Shown here: positions 31,639 through 39,981 of the stretch, in pieces
Position numbering within the stretch: the first letter of the stretch is position 1
Layout of the letters: each line of letters begins with the position of its first letter
NCBI RefSeq assembly: GCF_000317895.1
Contig: NC_019567.1
Span: 434,001-498,000, forward strand
Reading direction: 5' to 3'
Length of the DNA: 64,000 bases
DNA from: Bdellovibrio bacteriovorus str. Tiberius
GTDB taxonomy: Bacteria > Bdellovibrionota > Bdellovibrionia > Bdellovibrionales > Bdellovibrionaceae
Program-made: the position numbers and the translations under genes
Notes under the pieces: generated by a model
What the model saw: only the letters and a program-made list of their open reading frames with translations
Database searches by the model: none
Told to the model about the DNA's origin: nothing

Positions 31639-31737
31639 GACGTGAAACCTATCATTCCGATTGCGAAAATGTCCAATAGAAATACCATCGCTACTTTTTT
31701 TGTTGACGACACCGGAAATGGTGGTAGAACATGGTTC

Positions 31738-32268
31738 ATGAGACGCTCCTCCCGAAGAGCCACAACCCGTATAGATAACCCCCGTCTGCATCTTGCGAAG
31801 CAGTTCGGGGGTAAGCTTTTAAGAAACAGCCACGCCAAAACGGCGCGGCCGCTTTCTTTGAAGAAAACCATGCATGTTGTGTTGTCGTCAGAATCAGCCC
31901 GGGGCGAATGGGCCTTTGAAAAATCGAAGAACAAGAAAATCATCGAAACAGTTTTAAAAAGTCAGGCGCGCAAGTACGGCATTTCGCTGAATGAAATCGC
32001 CTGTGCGGGGGAAAGTCTGCATGTGCGGATTCGCCTGCGCAAGCGGCGCACCTTTGCGCCGTTCATTCGTGCGGTCAGTGGGATGCTGGCCCTGATGATC
32101 ACGGGGGCGGGTAAAACACGAAAACTGAAAAAGAAGTTCTGGGATCAGCGCCCGTGGACCCGGATCTTGGAAGAAATTCGCGGTTATTCAGTCATTGCTG
32201 ACCGCGAAATATTCGAATATCTAAAAAAAATAGGACTGCAATCACAGTCCTATCCTTTAAGAATCTAA
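31738..32268 (+). CDS. Transposase-like protein of the RAYT / IS200-type (Y1) family, probably degenerate
   Basis: 176 residues from the ATG at 31738. The layout FGGKLLRNSHAKTARPLSLK, MHVVLSSESARGEWAF, LHVRIRLRKRRTFAPFIRAV, SGMLALMITG, KKKFWDQRPWTRILEE, RGYSVIADREIFEYL matches single-domain tyrosine (HUH) transposase-like proteins common in Bdellovibrio-type genomes. The position of the usual N-H-x-H metal motif reads E-S-L-H, so the first His is missing; the candidate catalytic Tyr is in RGYSVI. It may be inactive or repurposed. TTGACG at 31703 with TAGAAC at 31725 would give an almost leaderless message. Its stop codon overlaps the 29-bp inverted repeat that follows. A longer start at 31642 is possible but adds no family sequence. 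Confidence 0.6.
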   Translation: MRRSSRRATTRIDNPRLHLAKQFGGKLLRNSHAKTARPLSLKKTMHVVLSSESARGEWAFEKSKNKKIIETVLKSQARKYGISLNEIACAGESLHVRIRLRKRRTFAPFIRAVSGMLALMITGAGKTRKLKKKFWDQRPWTRILEEIRGYSVIADREIFEYLKKIGLQSQSYPLRI

Positions 32269-32341
32269 AAGGTACCTGCTTACTTTTGCAGAAGCGCCGC
32301 GTTTTATGCAGGGCTTCTGCAAAAGTAAGCAGGTACCTTTT
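32267..32341. repeat. 29-bp perfect inverted repeat (long hairpin) after the transposase-like gene
   Basis: Left arm 32267-32295 and right arm 32313-32341 are exact reverse complements, with a 17-base loop. The outer part is AAAAGGTACCTGCTTAC and the inner part TTTTGCAGAAGC. It begins within the stop codon of the transposase-like gene and ends four bases before the deacetylase stop codon. A terminator role for both convergent genes is possible (A4/T4 ends), but the length is far beyond a normal terminator and fits a REP/REPIN or MITE-like element. Confidence 0.8.
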
Positions 32342-32345
32342 GGGG

Positions 32346-33221
32346 TTAGCGGCGGTTTAGTTTTGGGAAGATGTTGCGGTCGGTGAGGGACACGAAACGG
32401 TAGCCGTCTTGTTCCAGCATCGTCATCAGGCGATCCAGGCTTTGAGCGGTGTTGCGGTGAATGTCGTGCATCAGCAGAACGCCACCGTTTGTTTGTGCAA
32501 CAGCGTTGGCGACATAGCCGGCATAGTCACGGCGCAGGCTTTGCGGAGCCTGGCAGGTTGCATTTTCTTTGTCGCTGACCTGGCCGTCAGCATAGGCCCA
32601 GTCACAAGTATCGATATCCCAACCCACGTTCACATAACCCAAAGAGCTGACCAGCTCGTTGCTGGAACATGTCGAGTTTCCGTAGGGATAACGGAAGAAT
32701 CTTGGCGTGCCCACCGTGCGAAGCAGACGGTCGGTTTGCGAGATTTCAGAGTTCATGCGCGAAGAGCTCAACTCGTGGAAGTTCGGATGGCTGTAAGAAT
32801 GATTCGCCAGTTGGTGACCTTCCGCCACCATACGGCGCAGGATTGCTTCGTTGCCTTTGATTTTGCTTCCCAAAATAAAGAATGTGGCTTTGGCGCCGTG
32901 AGCTTTCAGTACATCCAAAATCAAAGGCGTGGTTTCCGGGTTCGGGCCGTCATCGAAAGTCAGAGCGATCGTACCGCGAGTGACAGAGTCAGGAATCTGT
33001 ATGGCGTACTTGCAGCGGTTCGGTTTGAATTTATCGAAGATGCCCCACTCAATGCCGTGCTGCTTGAGGATCTTTTCCATCGACTTGTTCATACCCTCAG
33101 TCGTCTGACGCTCGATCAGTTCTTCGTTGGAGGGTGCTTGTGGCAGAACTTCTTCCTGTGCGTGAGCCAGAGAAGCGGTCAATGTCAGAGCGGACAGGGC
33201 CAAAGCGATAGGGCGTTTCAT
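32346..33221 (-). CDS. Secreted polysaccharide (peptidoglycan) deacetylase, NodB domain
   Basis: 291 residues. Signal peptide 1-21 (cleavage after AHA), a helical linker, then a complete CE4 NodB domain (about 82-285): motif 1 LTFDDGPNP (D90, D91), motif 2 HSYSHP (H141, H145), motif 3 RYPYG (R177), motif 4 around DIDTCDW (D203, D207) and motif 5 LLMHDIH (H252). All metal and catalytic residues are present. It removes N-acetyl groups from peptidoglycan GlcNAc. The position next to the DivIVA cluster fits Bd0468, which I recall as one of two deacetylases that mark prey wall during invasion; I could not verify the identity. Monocistronic. Confidence 0.93.
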   Translation of the reverse strand: MKRPIALALSALTLTASLAHAQEEVLPQAPSNEELIERQTTEGMNKSMEKILKQHGIEWGIFDKFKPNRCKYAIQIPDSVTRGTIALTFDDGPNPETTPLILDVLKAHGAKATFFILGSKIKGNEAILRRMVAEGHQLANHSYSHPNFHELSSSRMNSEISQTDRLLRTVGTPRFFRYPYGNSTCSSNELVSSLGYVNVGWDIDTCDWAYADGQVSDKENATCQAPQSLRRDYAGYVANAVAQTNGGVLLMHDIHRNTAQSLDRLMTMLEQDGYRFVSLTDRNIFPKLNRR

Positions 33222-33300
33222 GAATCAAGACCTCCGGTTAAAAGCTGAAAGGCGCACCATAACAGAGGATGCGCCGAAGGCCCCAGAGATCTTTCAGTGT

Positions 33301-33879
33301 TTAAAATTTGGACAGTAGATTTTTCACCAGCTCGATGGGAAGTCCCACGACGTTGTCGAAGGGGCCGTCGAAGCGTTCGATGAATTTTCCGCCCTGACCC
33401 TGAATCCCGTAAGCACCGGCCTTGTCCATCGGTTCGCCGGTGTCTATGTAGGTCCAGATTTCATCATCGGTCAGATTGCGGAAGTGAATTTTTGTGGTCT
33501 CAGTCTGAGACACTTCCTTGCCGGTGCTGGACTCGACCAGGCACACCGCCGTGATGACTTCATGATATTTACCCGACAAAAGTTTAAGAATCCGGTAGGC
33601 ATCCTGACGATCGGCGGGCTTACCCAGGGGGGCCCCGTCGAAAATCACCTCTGTGTCCGCGCAAAGCACGATAAACGCGTCTGTACGGCTGGACTTTAGC
33701 AGGGGCAAAGCCGCACTCGCTTTTCGTCTGGCGATATCTAAAATCTGATCGTTTACATTCAGGTTTTTGTTAGGAATTTCCGATACTTTAACTGGAACCA
33801 CGTCGAATGAAAAACCCGCTTCACTTAGAAGCTGTTTTCGGCGCGGTGACTCTGAGGCCAAGATCAATGCTGGTTTCAT
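33301..33879 (-). CDS. Maf-family nucleotide pyrophosphatase
   Basis: 192 residues from the ATG at 33879. Family motifs: LILASESPRRKQLLSEAGF (phosphate loop), CADTEVIFDGAPLGKP with the catalytic Asp, ETTKIHFRNLTDDEI, and YIDTGEPMDKAGAYGIQGQG. Maf proteins hydrolyse dTTP, UTP or modified nucleotides and have been tied to septum control. The pattern GAYGIQG suggests the YhdE (dTTP/UTP) group, but I leave the symbol blank. Divergent from the TadC-like gene, with 28 bases between the starts. Confidence 0.92.
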   Translation of the reverse strand: MKPALILASESPRRKQLLSEAGFSFDVVPVKVSEIPNKNLNVNDQILDIARRKASAALPLLKSSRTDAFIVLCADTEVIFDGAPLGKPADRQDAYRILKLLSGKYHEVITAVCLVESSTGKEVSQTETTKIHFRNLTDDEIWTYIDTGEPMDKAGAYGIQGQGGKFIERFDGPFDNVVGLPIELVKNLLSKF

Positions 33880-33907
33880 GAGGATACTTGAACACGAAGA
33901 GGCGAAA

Positions 33908-34816
33908 ATGGGAAGTGCAGAGTTAATGCTGATTCTGGGATTGCTGCTCGCAGGAGTTGCGGTCTTCCTTTTTGTCAGTTCCATCTTTGCAAGTAACACG
34001 GACAAGCAGCAGCTTTCATGGGCGAACAATGATGAACCGGTAAAATCCAAAAACCCGGTGATCAATTTCTCGCGTCCGCTGGTGCATCAGTTCACCCTGC
34101 AGCACGCGATGAAAATTCGCAGTGAATCCTATCGCAAAAAAGTTCGCAAGTTCATCAAAACCTCGGGCCTGTCATCAGAGCTGAACGAGGATGAATTCAT
34201 CGGGTTGCAGTTCCTGTGGGGGATCATGTTCCCGATCTTCCTGCTGGTCATGAACTTCTCGCTGCAGCTGGGTTTGTCCCCGATGGTTGTGGTGGGTATG
34301 GGTCTGATTGGTTTCTATCTGCCGCAGATTCACGCACGCGGTGAAAAGAAGCGCCGTGAGCTTTCAGTGCGCGCGGACCTGCCGTTCTTCATCGATCTGC
34401 TGGCGCTGTCGGTGGAAGCGGGTCTGGACTTTTTCTCGGCGATCCAGAAGATCGTGGATAAAGCCAACGGCACGGACAGTGTGCTGGCGGAAGAGTTTTC
34501 AATTGTTTTGAAAGATATCAAAATCGGTTCCTCCAAGGCGCAGGCTTTGAAGGAAATGGCCGAGCGCCTGGACATGAACGAGATCACAAGCTTTGTGGCG
34601 GTTCTGATCGATGCAGAGTCCACGGGTGCCAGTATTTCCCAGGTCCTGAAAGACCAGTCAGTGCAGATGCGTCTGGAAAGATTCGTCCGTGCCGAGAAAG
34701 CCGGTGCCCAGGCTTCCCAGACCATGCTGATTCCGCTGATGTTGTTCATTCTGCCGGCGGTTTTCATCATCGTTTTCGGTCCGGTGGCGGTTTCATTTAT
34801 GTATGGTGGAAAGTAA
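33908..34816 (+). CDS. TadC-like type II secretion F-domain membrane protein
   Basis: 302 residues from the ATG at 33908 (GAGG five bases upstream). An N-terminal helix (about 5-27), two central helices (about 112-150), then the T2SSF domain: RADLPFFIDLLALSVEAGLD, EEFSIVLKDIKIGSSKAQAL, VLIDAESTGASISQVLKDQS, and a terminal helix LIPLMLFILPAVFIIVFGP. This matches TadC, an inner-membrane platform protein of Flp/Tad pili. No tadA, tadB or pilin gene is nearby; it heads a cluster of FHA proteins. It may act with a Tad machine encoded elsewhere or be a repurposed platform. Confidence 0.88.
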   Translation: MGSAELMLILGLLLAGVAVFLFVSSIFASNTDKQQLSWANNDEPVKSKNPVINFSRPLVHQFTLQHAMKIRSESYRKKVRKFIKTSGLSSELNEDEFIGLQFLWGIMFPIFLLVMNFSLQLGLSPMVVVGMGLIGFYLPQIHARGEKKRRELSVRADLPFFIDLLALSVEAGLDFFSAIQKIVDKANGTDSVLAEEFSIVLKDIKIGSSKAQALKEMAERLDMNEITSFVAVLIDAESTGASISQVLKDQSVQMRLERFVRAEKAGAQASQTMLIPLMLFILPAVFIIVFGPVAVSFMYGGK

Positions 34817-34821
34817 CAGTG

Positions 34822-35169
34822 ATGGCTAAGTTGATGAATACAACCAACAACCAAACTTTGATTGCGGATCTGGAAGTGGCTTCCACTTTCATGAGCCGTG
34901 GCAAAGGTCTTTTGGGCCGCGAAAATCTGCCGGCTGAAAAGGCGTTGTGGATTCATCACTGCAACAGCATCCACACTTTCTTTATGAAGTTTGCGATTGA
35001 TTGCGTGTTTGTGGATAAAAATCTTAAGGTGCGTGCGATCCGCAGGGACGTGCGTCCCTGGAGATTGGTGCTCCCGGTATGGGGAGCCGCTTCGGTGATA
35101 GAGATGGCATCAGGTACGGTCAGCAACGGGAATGTCAGCGTGGGAGATCAACTTTATGTGGGCGCTTAG
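34822..35169 (+). CDS. DUF192-domain protein
   Basis: 115 residues from the ATG at 34822 (an in-frame GTG precedes it). Full DUF192 pattern: TFMSRGKGLLGRENLPAEKA, LWIHHCNSIHTFFMKFAIDC, FVDKNLKVRAI and SVIEMASGTVSNGNVSVGD. DUF192 proteins are small beta-rich proteins of unknown function, usually exported, but this copy lacks a signal peptide, so it is probably cytoplasmic. Its stop overlaps the next FHA gene, which starts at 35156, so it is part of the coupled cluster. Confidence 0.88.
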   Translation: MAKLMNTTNNQTLIADLEVASTFMSRGKGLLGRENLPAEKALWIHHCNSIHTFFMKFAIDCVFVDKNLKVRAIRRDVRPWRLVLPVWGAASVIEMASGTVSNGNVSVGDQLYVGA

Positions 35170-36829
35170 AATCTTGTCCGGCCCGCAGGCGGGTTCAGTG
35201 CTGGAGCTGAAGATGGGGAGGAACCTCATCGGTCGGGCTCCTCAGTGTGACATAAAACTTATCAGTTCCGGTGTTTCCAAAGAACACACCGAGATTTCTG
35301 TATTCAAAGACAAAATTGTTGTGACGGATCTTCGTTCCAGCAACGGTACTTACCTGAATGGTGTCCGTGTGCAGAGCGGTGTGATGCGTTTGGGTGACAA
35401 GCTGGGCATTCACGATGTGATTGCCGATGTGATCCCGGCGCAGGAATCCCGTGCGCAGCGTCCGCAGGGACAGCCAAGTGCGCAGGCACCAATGCCATAT
35501 TATGGGGGTGGGGCGGCTCCGCAGATGCCGCAACCTATGCACATGGGTATGCCACAGCAGAACATGGGCATGCCTCAGGGGATGCCGCAGCCAATGGCAG
35601 GTATGGGGATGCCGGGCGCAGGCCCCGCACCGACGCCAGCCCCGGCTTTCCAGCAGGGTGGCTTCAAAGGCCTGGTGGATAAATTCAATGAATATATGGA
35701 CCGCGTGGCTTTGCCCGGGGTTTACAAGCTTCCACAGTTTGTGGAAATGAAAATGGTTCTGCTGGGCTTTGTGGTGATGTTCATCTTCTCCACAACGCTG
35801 CTTTCAATGATCCCGATGGTGCAGATCACCCGCGCCAGCATCATCAATGAAAGTAAACGTCGGGCCGCTTCCATTGCCCGCACCGTGGCGACATTGAATC
35901 AGGCAGCTCTTTTGCAAAACAGCTATTCATCCTTAAGCACCAACGCGGCGGAATCCGAAGACGGTGTGAAGCAGGTTCTGATTGTGCAGCAGTCTGACGG
36001 TATGATCCTGGCTCCGGCTTCGCGCGCGGGAACCACACCGGATCTGCCGTTTGTGCATTCAGCCCGCCGGGAAATGCGCCCACAGTCCGTTGAAGTGGAT
36101 TCATCCACTATCGGCGCGAGCTTCCCCATTGGTCTGTTTGATCCGAACACGGGCGAGCAGTCGGTGAAGGCTCATGCGATTGTGCTTTATGATATCGGCA
36201 GTCTGGCCTTCGATGACGGCCGGGCGATCAGTCTGTTCATGCAGACGCTGGTGATTGCATCGTTGATTGGTCTGTTGTTGTTCTTCTTCATGTACAAGCT
36301 GATTGAATATCCGCTGGTCACGTTGAATGCGCAGCTGGACGCGGCGATGCGTGAAAAGACCGACAATACGGTGGTGGACTTCCAGTTCCCGCCATTGCAG
36401 GCCTTGATTGGCAATATCAACAGTCTGCTGACAAGATATATCAACGGTGACACCGACAAGGGCGGTGGTGCTGCAGGATTTGTGAACAAGGACGGCGAGG
36501 CTGAAAATCTGATGCAGATGATCGGCTACCCGTGTGTGGCGATCGCGAAGGAAGGCCGGATTATTTCCTGCAATCCGTCGTTCCTGCAGGTGGCTCGTGC
36601 GGAAATGGCGCAGATTCAGGGGCAGATGTACAAAGCAATCCCCGATGTGGCTTTGCAGCAGAACATCGAAGGTCTGGTGGCGCGTTCCCGTGAAAATCCA
36701 CGCGGCATCCACACCGATCAGCTCGAGTTCAGCGGACATCTTTGTATTCTGAGCTGTCAGGCATTCTGCACAGGTCAGGAAGTGGACTATTATGTGATCA
36801 CAGTGTCACCAACTGAAGGAGGCTCGTGA
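35156..36829 (+). CDS. FHA-domain membrane sensor-like protein with PAS-like C-terminus
   Basis: 557 residues from the ATG at 35156. N-terminal FHA domain (about 5-95: RNLIGRAPQCDIKLISSGVS, KEHTEI, RSSNGTYLNG), which binds phosphothreonine. Next is a Met/Pro/Gln-rich linker (MPQPMHMGMPQQNMGMPQGM), two transmembrane helices (about 200-222 and 360-382) enclosing a periplasmic domain, a HAMP-like segment after helix 2, and a PAS-like domain (VAIAKEGRIISCNPSFLQVA) at the end. There is no kinase or cyclase domain. It overlaps the DUF192 gene by 14 bases and the next FHA gene by one base (TGATG). Probably a phosphorylation-dependent scaffold at the inner membrane. Confidence 0.85.
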   Translation: MWALRILSGPQAGSVLELKMGRNLIGRAPQCDIKLISSGVSKEHTEISVFKDKIVVTDLRSSNGTYLNGVRVQSGVMRLGDKLGIHDVIADVIPAQESRAQRPQGQPSAQAPMPYYGGGAAPQMPQPMHMGMPQQNMGMPQGMPQPMAGMGMPGAGPAPTPAPAFQQGGFKGLVDKFNEYMDRVALPGVYKLPQFVEMKMVLLGFVVMFIFSTTLLSMIPMVQITRASIINESKRRAASIARTVATLNQAALLQNSYSSLSTNAAESEDGVKQVLIVQQSDGMILAPASRAGTTPDLPFVHSARREMRPQSVEVDSSTIGASFPIGLFDPNTGEQSVKAHAIVLYDIGSLAFDDGRAISLFMQTLVIASLIGLLLFFFMYKLIEYPLVTLNAQLDAAMREKTDNTVVDFQFPPLQALIGNINSLLTRYINGDTDKGGGAAGFVNKDGEAENLMQMIGYPCVAIAKEGRIISCNPSFLQVARAEMAQIQGQMYKAIPDVALQQNIEGLVARSRENPRGIHTDQLEFSGHLCILSCQAFCTGQEVDYYVITVSPTEGGS

Positions 36830-37956
36830 TGAGCGCGGCCCCTCAGGTGAAGGATTCCATGAAGTTTGATATTGAGATTATCAAAGGCCCGCATATTGGT
36901 CAGAAGCTTTCTTTTGAAAAGGCTTCTGTATCCATGGGCCGTGGTCCGGAAAACGACATTGTCCTTTCCCAGGATCCGCGCGTCAGTCGTCAGCACGCGG
37001 AAATCAAACAGCGTGGCAATGAATTTGTGCTCGTCAATCTGAGTCAGAAAAACTTCGTTATGGTCAATGGCCAGAGCGTTCAATCCGAAGTTCTTACGAA
37101 CGATTCGGTGATTCAGATTGGTGAGACAGAAATTCTGTTCAAAGTCGACATGCCAGTGGTGCAGGCGCCACCGCCAACACCAGCAGCGACTCCGTCTCCG
37201 CTATTGACGCCGAATCCATTCCCGGCGCCGACTCCGCCGCGTCCGCAGCAGATGCCGGCTTATCAACAGCCTCGTCCGATGCCGGCCATGCCGAATCCTT
37301 CAATGCCTCCGGCCCAGCCGATGGCTTATGGTGGGTATACTCCACCTCCGAATCACGGCATGCCCAACATGGGTGCGCCGATGGGTGGCCCCTCCGGTGG
37401 TGGCGGACTGCTTTCCAATCCGAAGGCAAGATTCTATGGAATCATCGCCATCGTGGGCTTGGCAGCGTGGTTCTTCCTGTCGGACTCCGGCAATAAGAAC
37501 AAAAAAGACCCGAATGCTTTCAGAACTTCTGCTTTGTCCATGGCGGACGTGGCTGAAGCTGAAAAGCGGTCGCAGGAGCTTTTGACCATCAAGAAAGAAA
37601 AATACGACTCGGTTCAATACCGCCGGGCTCAGGAAAACTTCATCAAGGGCTTCCGCGACTTCCAGCAGGGCCAGTATGCCCGTGCGCGCGAGGCTTTCCA
37701 GGTTGTTTTGAATCTGGATCCGGACAACGAGCTGGCAAAACGGTATTTCCATCTTTCGAAGATCAAGTTTGACGAGCTGGTGAAATTCAACATGATTCAA
37801 GGCAACAGATACCGCGAGAAAAAGAACTGGAGAATGTGCCAGTCGAATTATTCCAACGTGATGACCATGCTTCAGCACCGCAAGGACGATCCTTCATTCA
37901 AGGAAGCCAAGCAGTTCTATGAAGAGTGCACGCTTAATCTGGAGGGCAGGTTCTAA
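36829..37956 (+). CDS. FHA-transmembrane-TPR protein
   Basis: 375 residues from the ATG at 36829 (AGGAGG six bases upstream). FHA domain (about 12-105: VSMGRGPENDIVLSQDPRVS, RQHAEI, MVNGQSV), a Pro-rich linker (about 110-200), one transmembrane helix (about 205-222, GIIAIVGLAAWFFL), then a periplasmic TPR-like helical region with FRDFQQGQYARAREAFQVVL and NLDPDNELAKRYF. The topology puts the phospho-binding domain inside and the TPR outside. It resembles the next protein so closely in plan that they may be ancient duplicates. Translationally coupled on both sides. Confidence 0.88.
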   Translation: MSAAPQVKDSMKFDIEIIKGPHIGQKLSFEKASVSMGRGPENDIVLSQDPRVSRQHAEIKQRGNEFVLVNLSQKNFVMVNGQSVQSEVLTNDSVIQIGETEILFKVDMPVVQAPPPTPAATPSPLLTPNPFPAPTPPRPQQMPAYQQPRPMPAMPNPSMPPAQPMAYGGYTPPPNHGMPNMGAPMGGPSGGGGLLSNPKARFYGIIAIVGLAAWFFLSDSGNKNKKDPNAFRTSALSMADVAEAEKRSQELLTIKKEKYDSVQYRRAQENFIKGFRDFQQGQYARAREAFQVVLNLDPDNELAKRYFHLSKIKFDELVKFNMIQGNRYREKKNWRMCQSNYSNVMTMLQHRKDDPSFKEAKQFYEECTLNLEGRF

Positions 37957-39980
37957 TGGCTCTTCTGCGCGTGCGCCTGCGTGGCAAAACAGTTTGTGAA
38001 GTGAATCTGACGGAGGACCGCTCTTATGTGGCTGGCCGCAAAGAGGACTGTGATATCGTTTTGCAGCCGGAAAAGGGCATTTCCCGCGAGCATTTCAAAG
38101 TTTTCTTCAATGGCAGCTGGAATGTCGAGGTTGTGTCCCGTTATGGTGAAGTGATCCATAACGGCGAACAGGTTCAGCAGTTCCAGCTTGAGCACGGGGC
38201 GATGTTCACCGTGCCTCCTTACGAATTTGACTTCCTGAATACCGTGGCGGAAGCGCCGGTGTATCAGGAAGCTCCCGTCATGAACAGTGGCGAAAACCTG
38301 CCCGCAGTCCTTGGTTCCGCACCGGAATCATTCGACGGCAGCGATGAAAAAACCATGATTGGGGTGGCGCCGACCGCGGCCTTCATCAAGATTGTTGATG
38401 CTCAGAATGACACCAAAGAGATGATCCGCCTTGATGCGGGTGACGCCTGGATTGCAGGACGGGATTCGACCTGTCACATCCAGATTCGCGATCAGCGAGT
38501 CAGCCGTCGTCAGTTTGAAATCCGCCGTGCCGGATCCCAGTTTGTGATTCTGGATCTGGGCAGCGTGAATGGGACGCTTTTAAACGGCAATCCGATTTCT
38601 TCCACGGACATGACGCCGATCAAGTCCGGGGACGCGATCAGTGTGCTGGAAAATTATCTTTATTTTGAATTGCACGATGCCAGTTTCCAGAGCCGTCTGG
38701 AAATGGTGAATGTGGCTCCGCCAAGTCCGCTGGTGCCAACCAGCTATGACAACGTACCCATGGAATATCAGCAGCAGTCCCATGAAATGATGCCGTATCA
38801 GGGGGCAATGCCGCCGATGCCGTATCAACAGCCGATGCAGTATCCGGGCATGGGGGCGCCGATGCCAGGGCAGATGCCGCAGGCTTCGGGTAAATTTGAT
38901 TTCCAGAAACACCGTCCGAAGCTGATTGTGGGTGCGGTGGTGCTTTTGGCCGTGGCGTATCTGTTCAGCGGCGGGGAAAAGTCTGCTCCTCCTGCGCAGC
39001 CGGGTCAGGTGATGGCTCCGGGTTCGCCGCAAGAGCTGTTCTCGAAACTGAAGCCTGAACAGCAGGCCCTGGTTCGTCAGCGCTATAAAGACGCGAAGAA
39101 TCTGTACATGCAGGGTAAATACCAGTTGGCCCAGGATGAAATCGTAAAGATCCAGGAGATCATCCCGGACTACGAGGACATCCGCGAGATCGAGCGTCTG
39201 TCCAAAGAGGCGATCTTCATTCAGGAACAGCAGCGTCGTCAGGATGAAATTGAAAAAGCCAAAGCCGAAGCTGAGGATAAAATCCAAAAGCAGGTTGTGG
39301 AATGTCAGAAGAAAATCAATCCAGCTATCACGGCCGCCGAGATGGAAGATTGTCTAAGTCCCGTTCTGCAGTTCAATCCAGAGCATCCACGCATTCTTGA
39401 TCTGAAATCCCAGGTCGATATGCTCAATGCCCAGCGCGAGGCGAAAGAGGCTGAAAGAGCCGCTTACCAGTCCCTGGTGTCGAAGATGCGCGGACTGTAT
39501 GGCTGGGCTGAAGGGGTGCACAAAAAAGGCAAACCGTTGGATGCCATTGCCGCTTATGAAAAGGTGCTGGAATCAAAACTTCCGGATCCAAGTGGCTATA
39601 AAGGTCAGGCTAAGCGCAATATCGCTTCAATTCGTCAGATGATGAATTCGAAAACGGCCAGCTTCCAGGCCGAGGCTGAAAAGAACTATCAGGCCCAGAA
39701 TCTGAAAGGGGCGATTCAGGCTTTGCGTAAAGCGCGCAGTCTGGATCCTACAAATGATGAACTTCCGGACCGCATTGAACGATACACAACGGAACTGCGC
39801 AAGCAGATGATGACGCTGTATCAGGAGGGCATCCTGGAAGAAAGCTTTGGTAACGTCGATGGCGGCGAATCCAAGGCCGGCGCCAAGGACAAGTGGAAAA
39901 AGATCCTGGAGCTGGATATCCCGGATGGTGAGTACTACAAGAAGGCTTACATCAAGTTGAAAAAATACGGAGCATTGTAA
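37956..39980 (+). CDS. Tandem-FHA, transmembrane, TPR protein
   Basis: 674 residues; ATG overlaps the previous stop (TAATG). Two FHA domains: the first (about 1-90: YVAGRKEDCDIVLQPEKGIS, REHFKV) is weaker in its NG loop, while the second (about 145-245: WIAGRDSTCHIQIRDQRVS, RRQFEI, LGSVNGTLLNG) is canonical. A Met/Pro linker follows, a transmembrane helix (about 325-342), then a long periplasmic region with a coiled coil (IEKAKAEAEDKIQKQV) and TPR-like repeats (YMQGKYQLAQDEIVKIQ, KKGKPLDAIAAYEKVLESK, YQAQNLKGAIQALRKARSLD). It seems to be the main scaffold of the cluster. Confidence 0.88.
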   Translation: MALLRVRLRGKTVCEVNLTEDRSYVAGRKEDCDIVLQPEKGISREHFKVFFNGSWNVEVVSRYGEVIHNGEQVQQFQLEHGAMFTVPPYEFDFLNTVAEAPVYQEAPVMNSGENLPAVLGSAPESFDGSDEKTMIGVAPTAAFIKIVDAQNDTKEMIRLDAGDAWIAGRDSTCHIQIRDQRVSRRQFEIRRAGSQFVILDLGSVNGTLLNGNPISSTDMTPIKSGDAISVLENYLYFELHDASFQSRLEMVNVAPPSPLVPTSYDNVPMEYQQQSHEMMPYQGAMPPMPYQQPMQYPGMGAPMPGQMPQASGKFDFQKHRPKLIVGAVVLLAVAYLFSGGEKSAPPAQPGQVMAPGSPQELFSKLKPEQQALVRQRYKDAKNLYMQGKYQLAQDEIVKIQEIIPDYEDIREIERLSKEAIFIQEQQRRQDEIEKAKAEAEDKIQKQVVECQKKINPAITAAEMEDCLSPVLQFNPEHPRILDLKSQVDMLNAQREAKEAERAAYQSLVSKMRGLYGWAEGVHKKGKPLDAIAAYEKVLESKLPDPSGYKGQAKRNIASIRQMMNSKTASFQAEAEKNYQAQNLKGAIQALRKARSLDPTNDELPDRIERYTTELRKQMMTLYQEGILEESFGNVDGGESKAGAKDKWKKILELDIPDGEYYKKAYIKLKKYGAL

Positions 39981-39981
39981 A

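Noticed and set aside
31639-31791. N-terminal extension of YggS
   Set aside because: It overlaps the divergent transposase-like gene and adds no family sequence; family members start near MALKEI.
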